This document shows positions 28,114 to 36,267 of a DNA stretch of 64,000 nt, one piece after another. Made by a program: the position numbers and the translations under genes. Source of the stretch: Litoreibacter ponti (GTDB lineage: Bacteria; Pseudomonadota; Alphaproteobacteria; Rhodobacterales; Rhodobacteraceae); NCBI RefSeq assembly GCF_003054285.1, contig NZ_QBKS01000001.1, forward strand, positions 1,984,001 to 2,048,000. The letters are read 5' to 3'. Position 1 is the first letter of the stretch, and each line of letters opens with the position of its first letter. The notes under the pieces are model-generated. The model saw only the letters and a program-made list of their open reading frames with translations, was not told where the DNA came from and ran no database searches.

Positions 28114-29430
28114 TTAGAGTTTGCCTTCGTCCTCGAAGACTTCGGTCCAGTCCTCGACCAGCTTGTCGAGCGCTTCCTTCGCGGTGCCCTGATCGGCAAC
28201 CACGTAGTCATGCATGCGCTTCTGCATGGCCAGCAGCAGCTCGGCATAGGCCGGCTCTTGCCAGAAGTCCTGGACCGAGCCCATCGCTTCGAGGAAGTCA
28301 CCTGCGAACGGTGCGCTGTCCTTGAAGCCGGGGTCGTTCAGCACCGAGTTATGCGCCGAATAGCCGCCCAGCTCCCACCACTTGGCCTGAACATCGGGCT
28401 GTGCGAACCACTTGATATACTCAAGCGCCGCGTCCTGCTTGTCGGAATAGGCCACGACCGAGATGCCCTGCCCGCCCAACGTTGAGCCAGCTTGGTTCTG
28501 CGGCGGGTTCACAAAGAAGTCGATCTTGTCGCCCCCCGTGTTCGGATCAGCATAAAGGCCGGGGAAGAACGCAAACCAGTTCATCGCCATGGCGACCTGA
28601 CCGGATTTGAACGCATCCAGGCTCTCGCCCATGTAGCTGTTCGTGTAGCCCGGCGGCGTCGCGGTCTCGTAGAACTCCTTGTAGAATTCCAGCGCCTCGA
28701 CGGCTTCGGGCGAGTTCACAGCGCCTTCCATGTCGTAGGAGCCGGGGGTGTTTTCGTACTTGAAGCCCCAAGGATACAGCGCCGAGGTGATCCCCATCGT
28801 GATCCCTTCAGAGCCACGCTCGGTAAAGATCGATGCGCCGTAGACCGTGTTGCCATCGATCTCGCGACCTTGGAAGAACTGCGCGATTTCCAGCAACTCT
28901 TTCTGGGTTTTGGGCTCGCCTAGCTCACGGCCAGTGGCGTCCTTGAACGCGGCGCGGATATCCTCGCGCTCGAACCAGTCCTTGCGGTAGAACCAGCCGT
29001 TCGCATCGCCCATCGCGGGCAGCGCGTAGTAATTTGGCGTGCCCTTGGGCCAGGTCGAATAGGCATAAACGGTGGCGTCCGCGAAGTCCGACATGGAAAT
29101 GCCTTCCGCGTCGAAGAAGTCGTTGAGCTTCACGTAATGGCCGTTCTCTGCGCCGCCACCGATCCACTGGCTGTCGCCGATCAGCAGGTCACAGAGCTTG
29201 CCGCCCGAGTTCAGCTCGTTGAGCATCCGGTCGGCGAAGTTCGGCCACGGGATAAACTCAAAGCTCATGTTATGGCCGGATTGCGCTTCGAACTCCTTGC
29301 TGAGTTCCACAAGTGCATTGGCCGGGTCCCAGGCCGCCCAGCAGAGCGTCAGGTCCTCTGCCTGCGCAGAGCTCGCCGCAGCAGCGGCAAGGCTAAAGGC
29401 ACTGACGGATGCCAGTTTCAAAGTCTTCAT
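28114..29430 (-). CDS. Sugar/polyol ABC transporter substrate-binding protein
   Basis: This 438-aa protein has a signal peptide (MKTLKLASVSAFSLAAAAAS, cleavage after AQA near residue 24). It has the MalE-like cluster-B pattern: SKEFEAQSGHNMSFEFIPWP, ALPAMGDANGWFYRKDWFER, FKSGQVAMAMNWFAFFPGLY and GGQGISVVAYSDKQDAALEY. It acts in the periplasm and delivers the ligand to the permeases encoded downstream. It is the first gene of the operon and follows two LacI-type operators. The ligand is probably a small polyol or ketose judging from the kinase and isomerase genes, but the sequence does not prove it. Confidence 0.93.
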   Translation of the reverse strand: MKTLKLASVSAFSLAAAAASSAQAEDLTLCWAAWDPANALVELSKEFEAQSGHNMSFEFIPWPNFADRMLNELNSGGKLCDLLIGDSQWIGGGAENGHYVKLNDFFDAEGISMSDFADATVYAYSTWPKGTPNYYALPAMGDANGWFYRKDWFEREDIRAAFKDATGRELGEPKTQKELLEIAQFFQGREIDGNTVYGASIFTERGSEGITMGITSALYPWGFKYENTPGSYDMEGAVNSPEAVEALEFYKEFYETATPPGYTNSYMGESLDAFKSGQVAMAMNWFAFFPGLYADPNTGGDKIDFFVNPPQNQAGSTLGGQGISVVAYSDKQDAALEYIKWFAQPDVQAKWWELGGYSAHNSVLNDPGFKDSAPFAGDFLEAMGSVQDFWQEPAYAELLLAMQKRMHDYVVADQGTAKEALDKLVEDWTEVFEDEGKL

Positions 29431-29506
29431 TGGTCGTCCTCCCAGTTGTAGCCGGGCCCTTCTTTGGCGAGGACCGATTCGGCTAGGTCATGTGCCCGAC
29501 GCTATT

Positions 29507-29552
29507 TGAGGTACGCACCTCAAGTAAACATATTTTTGAGGTGCGTACCTCA
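29507..29552. promoter_or_regulatory. Pair of LacI-type operators (29507-29522 and 29537-29552)
   Basis: TGAGGTACGCACCTCA and TGAGGTGCGTACCTCA are exact reverse complements of each other. Each is a 16-bp near-perfect palindrome with a central CG. Their centres are 30 bp apart, close to three helical turns, with an AT-rich stretch between. They lie about 77-122 bp before the binding-protein start, ahead of the operon that contains a LacI-family gene. Dimer or tetramer binding there would block the promoter. Confidence 0.8.
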
Positions 29553-29986
29553 TTTCGAAACGCAAGAGAGCCCAAGCCGTTGATTAAATTCGATTGTTTT
29601 GCTGTGGATAAGTCTGGCAAAGGATGGGTGGCCCAGTCCCAAACGTTCAATCGCCCCGACCCGCTCAGTGCACTGCACCGCCATGACTGGCGTTTCATAT
29701 TCATCGATTTGGGTGGAGTGGCTGTGCTGCCAGTCCCGGGCTATCCAGTCTGAGCAAGTTCCCTAATTTACAGGGAATTAGCAGGGAAACTGGCGCGAAA
29801 TCTCCTCCGGGGAGCGGAATTCCGGCCATCTGATCCTGATTTGTTCATCACTTTTCAGAGACTTACTCGCCATTTCCCTGTTCTTGACGAACAGGGAAAT
29901 CTCAAACCGTTTCAGGGTAACTTCAGGGAAGAACAGGGAAATCTGACGAAGTAACAGGGAAATCTGACGAAGTAACAGGGAACGGC
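29553..29986. repeat. Non-coding left edge of the island with CAGGGAA iterations
   Basis: No convincing gene is seen. From 29771 on there are at least seven copies of AGGGAA, mostly as CAGGGAA. They include a 12-bp-stem, 5-nt-loop hairpin at 29872-29900 (arms ATTTCCCTGTTC and GAACAGGGAAAT). A 21-bp unit starting AACAGGGAAATC is repeated in tandem at 29932-29952 and 29953-29973, with a third partial copy to 29982. The block lies exactly between core operon and island genes. It could be a recombination site or a binding-site array. Confidence 0.6.
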
Positions 29987-30859
29987 TCAGTTGAAGCCTG
30001 CATATCTCTTGAACGTATCTTCCGGCTCATTGCCGTCGTCTTCATAGCCAAATCCATCGTCGTCCAGCAAGAGCATGGTAGTCCCGTAGCCCTTTTTCTG
30101 GAACAGCGTTTGAACCCATAATGCTGCCCCGGGTGGCCCATCAAACCAGTCTTTCGGGTCGGCTTCAACGAGTGTGGTAACCGGGTCGGGTCCTCTGGCC
30201 TCTGCCACGGTGGCCGGAATCGCAGCATTCCTAACCAACGGCAGGAATGGAAAGCCCTTTGTCTTATCGAAATAGCGCAGCTTGCCATGGCGGTGAAACA
30301 CCATGGCCATCATGGCATCGCTCAGATCGAGGTAGCGGCGCGCGGTTGCCTCCTTGCTAATGTCAAGTTCCCCTGCGGCTTCCCGAATATGCTCCAAGTC
30401 CGGGTCGGTCTTCAGGAACCCGTGGAACCGATCCTTCGGAGCGAGTAATTCGATGGCAAACTTGTTTGCTTCGCTTTCCTGCCGCTGGTGATCATCCGCG
30501 GCGCTCTTTGTGCGGAGGTCCTTCTTAATGCAGCGGAAACCCTTCTTATTAGAGAAGGTGTGCCGCTCCAGCAGAAAATGCCCCAACTCATGGGCGACGG
30601 TGAAACGCGCCCTGGGCATGCCGTTCCGGTTATTGGCCAGGATCACACCATCACTGCGATGTCGATCCGTCAGCAGCATGCCCTCAAATCCATCGAATTC
30701 CTCGATGCGGATATGAGAGATGTCCAAGGCCTTGGCGATTTCAGTGATAGGAACAGGACCTTCTGACGTCCCCATCCGCACATGCAGGTCTCTTGCCAGC
30801 TGACCCGGCGCGTGGATGTCAGCGACATCCACGCGCTTAAGACCAGAAAGATCAACCAT
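29987..30859 (-). CDS. ImmA/IrrE-family metallo-endopeptidase
   Basis: This is a 290-aa protein if started at ATG 30859, which overlaps the XRE gene stop by 8 bp; an earlier ATG at 30889 is less likely. The zinc motif FTVAHELGHFLLERH is at residues 87-101 (HELGH 90-94), with further acidic ligand candidates in SEANKFAIELLAPK. ImmA/IrrE proteases typically cleave a partner XRE repressor to relieve repression of mobile-element or stress genes. The XRE gene directly upstream is the obvious partner. The C-terminal half past residue 170 is longer than in minimal ImmA and may be a sensor. Confidence 0.88.
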   Translation of the reverse strand: MVDLSGLKRVDVADIHAPGQLARDLHVRMGTSEGPVPITEIAKALDISHIRIEEFDGFEGMLLTDRHRSDGVILANNRNGMPRARFTVAHELGHFLLERHTFSNKKGFRCIKKDLRTKSAADDHQRQESEANKFAIELLAPKDRFHGFLKTDPDLEHIREAAGELDISKEATARRYLDLSDAMMAMVFHRHGKLRYFDKTKGFPFLPLVRNAAIPATVAEARGPDPVTTLVEADPKDWFDGPPGAALWVQTLFQKKGYGTTMLLLDDDGFGYEDDGNEPEDTFKRYAGFN

Positions 30860-31181
30860 CGGCCACCTTCTTAAAACGCATTGTCTCAATCATCTGTTCG
30901 ACAATCGCGCGGTCTCGGTCGGACAGGTCTTCCAGGCCACGATAGATGCGCGCGATCTCGATCTGTTTCTGATCCGGCTCATCCGCCTCTCCGATCAATA
31001 CCTCGACCGTTACGCCGAAGTGTTTGGCCAGCTTCCGCACGAGCTCAAATGATGGGTTCTTGCTCCGCCCCTTTTCCAGTTCCCAGACGTGCGCCTTTGA
31101 AACGCCAACTTTGTCAGCAACTTCCTGAAGGGTCTCCCCGGTCTTCGCGCGCAAGCTGAAGAGCCTCTCACCAATGTCCAT
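30852..31181 (-). CDS. XRE-family (Cro/CI-type) repressor
   Basis: This 109-aa protein starts at ATG 31181 (MDIGERLFSLRAKTGETLQE). The helix-turn-helix is EVADKVGVSKAHVWELEKGR (residues 20-39), followed by SFELVRKLAKHFGVTVEVLI. The C-terminal tail is helical (DLSDRDRAIVEQMIETMRF). It overlaps the ImmA-type protease gene and is divergent from the ParB-methylase gene, so it can control both directions. In ImmR/ImmA systems the repressor is destroyed by the protease under inducing conditions. Repression of the 31.2-31.3 kb divergent promoter region is inferred. Confidence 0.88.
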   Translation of the reverse strand: MDIGERLFSLRAKTGETLQEVADKVGVSKAHVWELEKGRSKNPSFELVRKLAKHFGVTVEVLIGEADEPDQKQIEIARIYRGLEDLSDRDRAIVEQMIETMRFKKVADG

Positions 31182-31313
31182 GCGCACCTCCCCTGTTTGA
31201 CTTGTCTGCCACGACAATACGGTCAGATTTGACAGAACGCCAGTCGTAAGATAAATCATACACAGAGGGCTGATCATATGGATTCGGCGTAGCAGCAACA
31301 AAGGGAAGCAGAC

Positions 31314-32621
31314 ATGGCTTCGAAGAACATTGAACAAATTGCAGTTCGCGATCTCAGACCTTGGGCACGTAGCGCCCGCACCCATTCCAGAAGACAAGTG
31401 CGGCAGATCGCCGACAGCATTGAGAACTTCGGTTTCACAAACCCTGTTTTGATTGACGAAGATCGGACAATCCTTGCTGGCCATGGTCGGGTGGCCGCCG
31501 CGGAATTGTTGGGGATAACGACCGTACCCTGCCTGCGGTTGGATTACATGACCGAGGCAGAGAAACGGGCTTATGTCCTGGCCGACAACAAGCTGGCTCT
31601 GAATGCAGGCTGGGATGACGATCTGCTGGCAACGGAACTGGGAGCGCTGATGTCGGAGGACCTCGACTTCGATGTTAGTGTGACAGGCTTCTCCATCCCC
31701 GAGATCGACGTGCTGATGGACACGGTCGCACCGGAGGAGCCGGACGATCCTGCGGATGACACTGTACCGGACCAGGTATCCGCGCGGGTACAGCCTGGGG
31801 ATGTCTGGCAGTTGGGACAGCACCGCCTGATTTGCGGAGATGCCCGCGACCCCCAGGTGCTCGATGATCTCTTGGACGGGGAGTTGGCCCGCATGATCTT
31901 CGCGGATCCGCCGTACAATGTCCCAATCGACGGCCATGTGGGCAACTCGGGTGCCATCCAACATCGTGAGTTTGCGATGGCGTCGGGCGAGATGACCTCA
32001 GATGAGTTTACCGACTTCCTATCGGTCTCTGTGCGCAACCTCGCCGACCACAGCATGGATGGATCAATCCATTTCCTCTGCATGGACTGGCGGCACATGC
32101 CCGAGATGCTCGCAGCGGGGAAGCGGGTCTATGATGACCTGAAGAACCTGATCGTCTGGGTCAAGGACAATGGCGGAATGGGCACGTTCTACCGATCACG
32201 CCACGAGTTGATCTTTGCCTTCAAGAAAGGCGATGCACCCCACACAAACACATTCGAGCTTGGCCAGCACGGTCGTTATCGTACCAATGTCTGGCAATAT
32301 CGTGGTGTGAACTCCAGGCGGGCAGGGCGCCTCGAGGAACTGTCCCTGCACCCGACGGTCAAGCCGGTGCAGATGATCGCCGATGCGATCCGGGATGTGT
32401 CAGGGCGGGGCGAGATCGTCCTCGACAGCTTTGGTGGCTCGGGCTCCACACTGATCGCGGCGGAGAAGACCGGCCGCCGGGCGCGCGTCTGCGAACTGGA
32501 CCAAGTCTACTGTGATCGCATCATCGCCCGCTGGGAGACTTACGCGAAGGATGATGCCGAACAGATCATCTGCGGGTGGCCGCGCCCGGCGGCCGTACCG
32601 ACGTTGGAGGCAGCAGAATGA
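31314..32621 (+). CDS. ParB/Srx-domain DNA methyltransferase fusion (phage type)
   Basis: This is a 435-aa protein. The N-terminal ParB-like domain (about 1-95) has the ILAGHGRVAAAELLG motif at 54-68. The methylase domain has catalytic DPPY at 198-201 and the S-adenosylmethionine loop FGGSGST at 373-379, in the order seen in beta-class amino-methylases (catalytic motif first). It would methylate adenine N6 or cytosine N4. ParB-methylase fusions of this kind are common in alphaproteobacterial phages next to small-terminase-like genes, as here. No restriction gene is adjacent, so it is probably a phage orphan methylase. Confidence 0.9.
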   Translation: MASKNIEQIAVRDLRPWARSARTHSRRQVRQIADSIENFGFTNPVLIDEDRTILAGHGRVAAAELLGITTVPCLRLDYMTEAEKRAYVLADNKLALNAGWDDDLLATELGALMSEDLDFDVSVTGFSIPEIDVLMDTVAPEEPDDPADDTVPDQVSARVQPGDVWQLGQHRLICGDARDPQVLDDLLDGELARMIFADPPYNVPIDGHVGNSGAIQHREFAMASGEMTSDEFTDFLSVSVRNLADHSMDGSIHFLCMDWRHMPEMLAAGKRVYDDLKNLIVWVKDNGGMGTFYRSRHELIFAFKKGDAPHTNTFELGQHGRYRTNVWQYRGVNSRRAGRLEELSLHPTVKPVQMIADAIRDVSGRGEIVLDSFGGSGSTLIAAEKTGRRARVCELDQVYCDRIIARWETYAKDDAEQIICGWPRPAAVPTLEAAE

Positions 32622-33334
32622 CTGGTAGAAAGAAGGATTTGGTCAATCTGCCTGCCAAGACAGACTACGCGGTAGGCTATGCCAAGCCCCCTGCCGGAAG
32701 CCAGTTTAAGCCAGGCCAATCAGGCAATCCCAAGGGGCGCCCGCGAGGTTCTAAAAACAAGGTTCCTGCCCTGAATGAAGAGCGTCTGAAAGACATCATC
32801 CTCGCAGAAGCCTATCGCGAGATCAAAGTGCGCGAAGGTGAGCGCAGTGTCTCATTGCCGATGGCACAAGCCATCGTCCGGGCGCTGGCCGTTAACGCTG
32901 CGAAAGGCCAGCACCGGGCGCAGCGCCTGTTTGCGGAGATGCTGTCGACCACGGAGCGGCAGAACAAAGCGCTCGCGGACGAATGGCTGGAAACGGCGAT
33001 CGAATACAAGGTCGAATGGGAGCGCGAGTCGGAGCGCAGGGCTAGACTTGGGATCACGGACCTGGCGGAACCATTGCCGCACCCCGACCAGGTCATCATC
33101 AACCTCAATAATGACACAGCCCACGTTCAGGGGCCGATGACAAAAAAGCAAAAGGAGGTGGTTGAGCACTGGACCCAGAAACGCGCCGATTGGGCGGACG
33201 AGGTCGAGATGCTGGACGAGCAGCTTGCAAAAGACCTCAAGGACCGCACACGTCAGTTCTTCGAGGATGATAAGCAGCGATCGCTGAAACTCATCGCAAT
33301 GGTCGATGATCTGCTCGATAAGATCGAATATTGA
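32618..33334 (+). CDS. DUF5681-domain protein (phage small-terminase-associated)
   Basis: This is a 238-aa protein from ATG 32618, overlapping the methylase stop as ATGA. The DUF5681 motif is clear: SQFKPGQSGNPKGRPRGSKN at about residues 28-47. A basic and then acidic helical region follows, ending NDTAHVQGPMTKKQKEVVEH. Such proteins lie directly before the large terminase gene in many alphaproteobacterial prophages and are thought to have a DNA-binding role in packaging. Here no terminase follows. The next 370 bp are non-coding, so the prophage is truncated at this point. Confidence 0.85.
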   Translation: MTGRKKDLVNLPAKTDYAVGYAKPPAGSQFKPGQSGNPKGRPRGSKNKVPALNEERLKDIILAEAYREIKVREGERSVSLPMAQAIVRALAVNAAKGQHRAQRLFAEMLSTTERQNKALADEWLETAIEYKVEWERESERRARLGITDLAEPLPHPDQVIINLNNDTAHVQGPMTKKQKEVVEHWTQKRADWADEVEMLDEQLAKDLKDRTRQFFEDDKQRSLKLIAMVDDLLDKIEY

Positions 33335-33703
33335 GTTTGGCAGCTATAGCGGCACATAAACTAGTCTCGCGTCGTCTGATCGCCAAGCAAACTTCTGTAG
33401 TCTTAGTGCGCTAGTTGCAGCGCAGAAGTCATTCGTGAAGCAAGGTCCGCATTAGCGGGCTTTGCTGCCGTCTGCGATCTTTCACACAGTGGCCACTGCC
33501 AGCCCAGAGGCGACATCCAGCGAGCAACCCAGATGCTGCGACCGCAGCCCGCTTTCCGGACATTCGCCGCGGCTGCAAAATCTGGGGCTGCGTGTACAGA
33601 CAGTCTGCGGGACTTTGCTGCTGTTCGCTGCGGCTGCGCCGACGGCCACTTTGAGAAAATCGGCGCATCTGCTACGCTTTCGCTTTTCGATTGATCGGAG
33701 AGC
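33335..33703. repeat. Non-coding stretch with a degenerate dispersed repeat
   Basis: No gene is seen. The segment around 33517-33582 (ATGCTGCGACCGCAGCCCGC, later GGCTGCAAAATCT) is clearly related to 50230-50296, and more weakly to 47548-47580. All three are on the same strand. This looks like a decayed repeat scattered through the island. Confidence 0.6.
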
Positions 33704-34336
33704 GTGGTGTTGGAATTTGATGAACAGATTGAAAGTACCGAACGGTTGAGAGAACTCCTTCCAACAGAGGGGTTCACCAACACTTTTCTCAAGGTAAGTG
33801 ATCGGCTGAATAATACTGCAAGGAGTTTTATCGAACTTGCGCCATTTGTTGTCGTTGCAACCAAAGCGTCCGGTGGTCTGATTGATGTTTCGCCCAAAGG
33901 TGACCCTGCCGGGTTCGTAGAGGTCTACGACGACAAGACGCTCATTATTCCAGACAGGCTCGGCAACCATCGTGTCGATGGCTTTCAAAACCTACTGGAA
34001 GACCCGAACATCGCTGTTCTGTTCGTTGTACCGGGTCACGGCGATACGCTGCGTGTCGCGGGCAAGGCTCGCATTGTTCGAGATGCCGCGATTAGCAAGC
34101 GGCATGCGATCAATGGCAAGGAACCGCTACTCGCGCTTGTTATTGAGGTCGAGGAAGCCTTCATGCACTGTTCTAAGTCATTCATCCGGTCTCGGTTGTG
34201 GCACGCTGATCATTGGCCCAAACGAAAGTCGGCCCCGACACTGGCTGAGTGGGTGATATCCACAGTTGAGCGAGATCAAACGCTTCAAGAGGTCGAGGAC
34301 GATCACACGGCAGATGAAGGTGCTCGACTATACTGA
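33704..34336 (+). CDS. PPOX-type flavoprotein (pyridoxamine 5'-phosphate oxidase-like, MSMEG_1061-like)
   Basis: This 210-aa protein starts at GTG 33704 or 33707; no ATG is available. The split-barrel FMN-binding segments are ELAPFVVVATKASGGLIDVS, TLIIPDRLGNHRVDGFQNLL and VLFVVPGHGDTLRVAGKARI. The order and the C-terminal CSKSFIRSRLW match the MSMEG_1061 group of PPOX flavoproteins. Such proteins bind FMN or F420 and reduce or oxidise unknown small molecules. It stands alone in the island, and the neighbouring genes give no clue to its substrate. Confidence 0.8.
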   Translation: MVLEFDEQIESTERLRELLPTEGFTNTFLKVSDRLNNTARSFIELAPFVVVATKASGGLIDVSPKGDPAGFVEVYDDKTLIIPDRLGNHRVDGFQNLLEDPNIAVLFVVPGHGDTLRVAGKARIVRDAAISKRHAINGKEPLLALVIEVEEAFMHCSKSFIRSRLWHADHWPKRKSAPTLAEWVISTVERDQTLQEVEDDHTADEGARLY

Positions 34337-34545
34337 GTTCCAAAAGCTGTCATTCGAGCACATTGCAGTATCCGACACTTTTGGCTCTAAACAGCCATCG
34401 GAGACATTCGGTACGGGATTGCGACGCTCTGGGAGGTCTTCAAACGGCAAGGATGCGGGACGGAGCCGACTTTGGAGAACCGTCTTTGAAAGTCTGCTTT
34501 ACTGCCATCTTGACCAATTGGTAGCCTGATTGTCAGCTTCTGCAT

Positions 34546-34959
34546 ATGTTCAAATACGTTTTCGTACCTGCTGATGTCCCTGTTTCTGTTCCGAAGGGGA
34601 TGATCAAGTTCAAGTGCTTAATACTCATCGAGCGCGAAGTGGGGAACGACTATCGTAACGAGGTTAGCAAAGCTCTTGTGGAGGCTGGGTGCCTGTACTC
34701 GTTGGCATGGGGAATTGATTGTTCTGAATGGGACGATAGTGTCGATTGGGCATTTCTAGAGGCTCATGACTTCGGCGACTACTCCGAGGATGAATTCGTC
34801 ATGACAACTTGGCATGACGACGAAACGCTTGAAGAGGTTGTGGAGTTCGCGAAACACTGCACCGATTGTTCTGACGTGAAACTCGAAGATATCTTAGTTC
34901 TTGATTTTGCGCATCACGAACGCAGCGAGTTAATCGAAAGGCTCTACCTCGCCGCTTGA
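34546..34959 (+). CDS. Hypothetical acidic protein (137 aa)
   Basis: A single-domain soluble protein starting MFKYVFVPADVPVSVPKGMI. It contains FKCLILIEREVGNDYRNEVS, then an acidic middle (GIDCSEWDDSVDWAFLEAHD) and DDETLEEVVEFAKHC. The pattern of a ligand-like beta-hairpin followed by a helix resembles small DUF7684-type proteins, but I cannot place it firmly. It is not part of an operon and has moderate GC. The reading frame is long and protein-like for this gene-poor stretch, which supports it being real. Confidence 0.6.
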   Translation: MFKYVFVPADVPVSVPKGMIKFKCLILIEREVGNDYRNEVSKALVEAGCLYSLAWGIDCSEWDDSVDWAFLEAHDFGDYSEDEFVMTTWHDDETLEEVVEFAKHCTDCSDVKLEDILVLDFAHHERSELIERLYLAA

Positions 34960-35039
34960 AAGCTGCCATTCAAACACATCGCAGCATTTGGGAGGTATGG
35001 GCTCGATAGGTGCCGCCTGTAGCTAACTATCTGAGTAAG

Positions 35040-35270
35040 TTATGGCTTGTGACCTCCAAAGGACGAACTAAGTGAACCGCTCATGTCAATTTTCAGAAGG
35101 GTACGGCTCAAGTTCCATGCACAAATGCACCACGCCAACTGGCATGAGGCACCAGAGACCAGGGCCGAGAGATAATATAAGCCCACCAACTGACCCAAGC
35201 TCATATCTGAGACCAAGGCTGCGAGAGACGTACTCAATGTGGCGATAAGGGCGATAAGCAATACGATCAT
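35040..35270 (-). CDS. Small two-helix membrane protein, copy A of a duplicated cassette
   Basis: This is a 76-aa protein starting MIVLLIALIATLSTSLAALV. A second hydrophobic segment follows (LVGLYYLSALVSGASC) after the conserved turn SDMSLGQL. The protein at 46893-47078 is clearly homologous in the first 45 or so residues (IALIATLST-LAA, MS-G-L-G-YY--SA-VSG). The flanking non-coding DNA is also shared between the two loci. The C-terminal 30 residues differ between copies and may be decayed here. An exact CtrA-type box lies 43 bp upstream of the start. The function is unknown. Confidence 0.6.
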   Translation of the reverse strand: MIVLLIALIATLSTSLAALVSDMSLGQLVGLYYLSALVSGASCQLAWCICAWNLSRTLLKIDMSGSLSSSFGGHKP

Positions 35271-35312
35271 AAGTTCTCTCCCATCGGATGCCGGAAGGAT
35301 CGCGCAAATCAG

Positions 35313-35327
35313 TTAATCCTCCATTAA
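35313..35327. promoter_or_regulatory. CtrA-type box, exact TTAA-N7-TTAA
   Basis: TTAATCCTCCATTAA lies 43 bp upstream of the start of the small membrane protein gene at 35270. It matches the full CtrA consensus as known from Caulobacter and Rhodobacteraceae. Binding is inferred. Confidence 0.7.
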
Positions 35328-35368
35328 CGTCAGCAATCGGCAAAATCCCAGATTTTTAAACGGGAAAA

Positions 35369-35401
35369 GCCCTGAGCACTTTCGCTCAGGGCCAGCTTTT
35401 T
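35369..35401. terminator. Rho-independent-type hairpin, copy A
   Basis: GCCCTGAGC and GCTCAGGGC form a perfect 9-bp stem with a 6-nt loop. A T-run follows on the plus strand (to 35401) and TTTT follows on the minus strand, so it can act both ways. The same hairpin plus the following sequence (AAGTTGATTAGTTTAGTGGG) recurs at 47172-47240. Confidence 0.75.
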
Positions 35402-35950
35402 AAATTCAGTAAGTTGATTAGTTTAGTGGGCGACTTCCGGCGCCAAGATTTGTCTAAAATACAAAGAATAACAGTTCCTAAAGTTATCGATAAAAAAGTG
35501 AACTGGGTGATCAAGACTGTTAACTTCGAATTGACCATGCTTCGCACACTCAATACATGAAGCAGGACCTTCATTTCATCCTAGTAGTTCTTCTGGCAAC
35601 GATAGTAGCGACGGGTTGTGGCAGCCTCTCGCTTCTATCTTGCCTAACCCGCTCGCCCCTTCACTTACGCCGCAAGACCGATCTGGAGGTCGTCTTTAGC
35701 CGCTTGCTAATCCCCGCGCCCTTACGACGACCGGGAGCTGCTTCCCCGAGCTAGGTGTGCTGTGGGGGCGGTTGGCGAAGCAATCTGAGTCTCTGTTTTG
35801 CGAAGAATGCTCCGGAAGAACGGTCCATTCACGTTACTTCCGCCATGGGCCGTGTTTTGTGGTCTCGTCTATGGCTTCGACCGCTACAGGTCCTCTAGAA
35901 TATCTGCTTTTGGCGGATACTTGCCGTTGAGCATAGGCGCTTCATCTTCG
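35402..35950. other. Intergenic stretch without a supported gene
   Basis: Up to 35447 it continues the duplicated sequence shared with 47198-47255. Past that, only a short frame from 35557 with a lipoprotein-like start (LLATIVATGC) is seen. It has no ribosome binding site and an unnatural tail. I do not call a gene here. Confidence 0.5.
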
Positions 35951-35965
35951 TTAAGAGTGTCTTAA
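35951..35965. promoter_or_regulatory. CtrA-type box, exact TTAA-N7-TTAA
   Basis: TTAAGAGTGTCTTAA lies 52 bp upstream of the ATG at 36018. It is an exact full-length CtrA consensus site. Confidence 0.7.
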
Positions 35966-36017
35966 CGATCTTGATACTGGATGCCTTTTGAAACGTGACC
36001 TGACCCGGAGGCAAGAC

Positions 36018-36182
36018 ATGGAATACCGAAAGATGTTGAAGAGACTCTACGACGCCAAGTTAGCTGCTCACCGACAAGGCTTTGAAAAAACCGCTGAAGC
36101 CTTCGAAAGCTTGGCGTCTCAGTTAGAGAACCACCATAAGGCCTTACTTGAACACCTCATTAAGACTGGAGAGGCACGGTGA
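36018..36182 (+). CDS. Small helical protein (54 aa) behind a CtrA-type box
   Basis: I chose ATG 36018 because CCGGAGGCAAGAC directly before it is a good ribosome binding site; an in-frame ATG 30 bp upstream has none. The product starts MEYRKMLKRLYDAKLAAHRQ. It is almost entirely helical and charged, with AEAFESLASQLENHHKALLE forming an amphipathic heptad-like stretch. It has no recognised domain. It belongs to a set of 54-96-aa helical proteins in this island that follow CtrA-type boxes. A role as a small adaptor or regulator is a guess. Confidence 0.55.
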   Translation: MEYRKMLKRLYDAKLAAHRQGFEKTAEAFESLASQLENHHKALLEHLIKTGEAR

Positions 36183-36211
36183 AGATGTATCGCTAATTCC
36201 CCGGGAGCGAT

Positions 36212-36226
36212 TAACCATTCCTTAGT
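36212..36226. promoter_or_regulatory. CtrA-type box, one mismatch
   Basis: TTAACCATTCCTTAG has the TTAA-N7-TTA(G) form, with TTAACCAT being the most typical left half. It lies 41 bp upstream of the ATG at 36268. Confidence 0.6.
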
Positions 36227-36267
36227 AAAACCGTCCTTGTTTGGGGTCGTTGAACAAGGAATTGACC

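Noticed and set aside
29932..29982. CRISPR array
   Set aside because: The 21-bp units are directly adjacent without spacers, and only two full copies exist; no cas genes are in the window.
31314..33334. Restriction-modification system
   Set aside because: The methylase is fused to a ParB-like domain and overlaps a DUF5681 gene. There is no endonuclease gene on either side, so a phage orphan methylase is more likely.
34266..34529. Frame overlapping the end of the PPOX gene
   Set aside because: It lies mostly in another frame of the PPOX gene and its tail, has low-complexity basic composition and no ribosome binding site.
35557..35754. Possible 65-aa lipoprotein gene
   Set aside because: The start has a lipobox-like LLATIVATGC, but there is no ribosome binding site, and the sequence past residue 25 is basic and proline-rich, like translated non-coding DNA.
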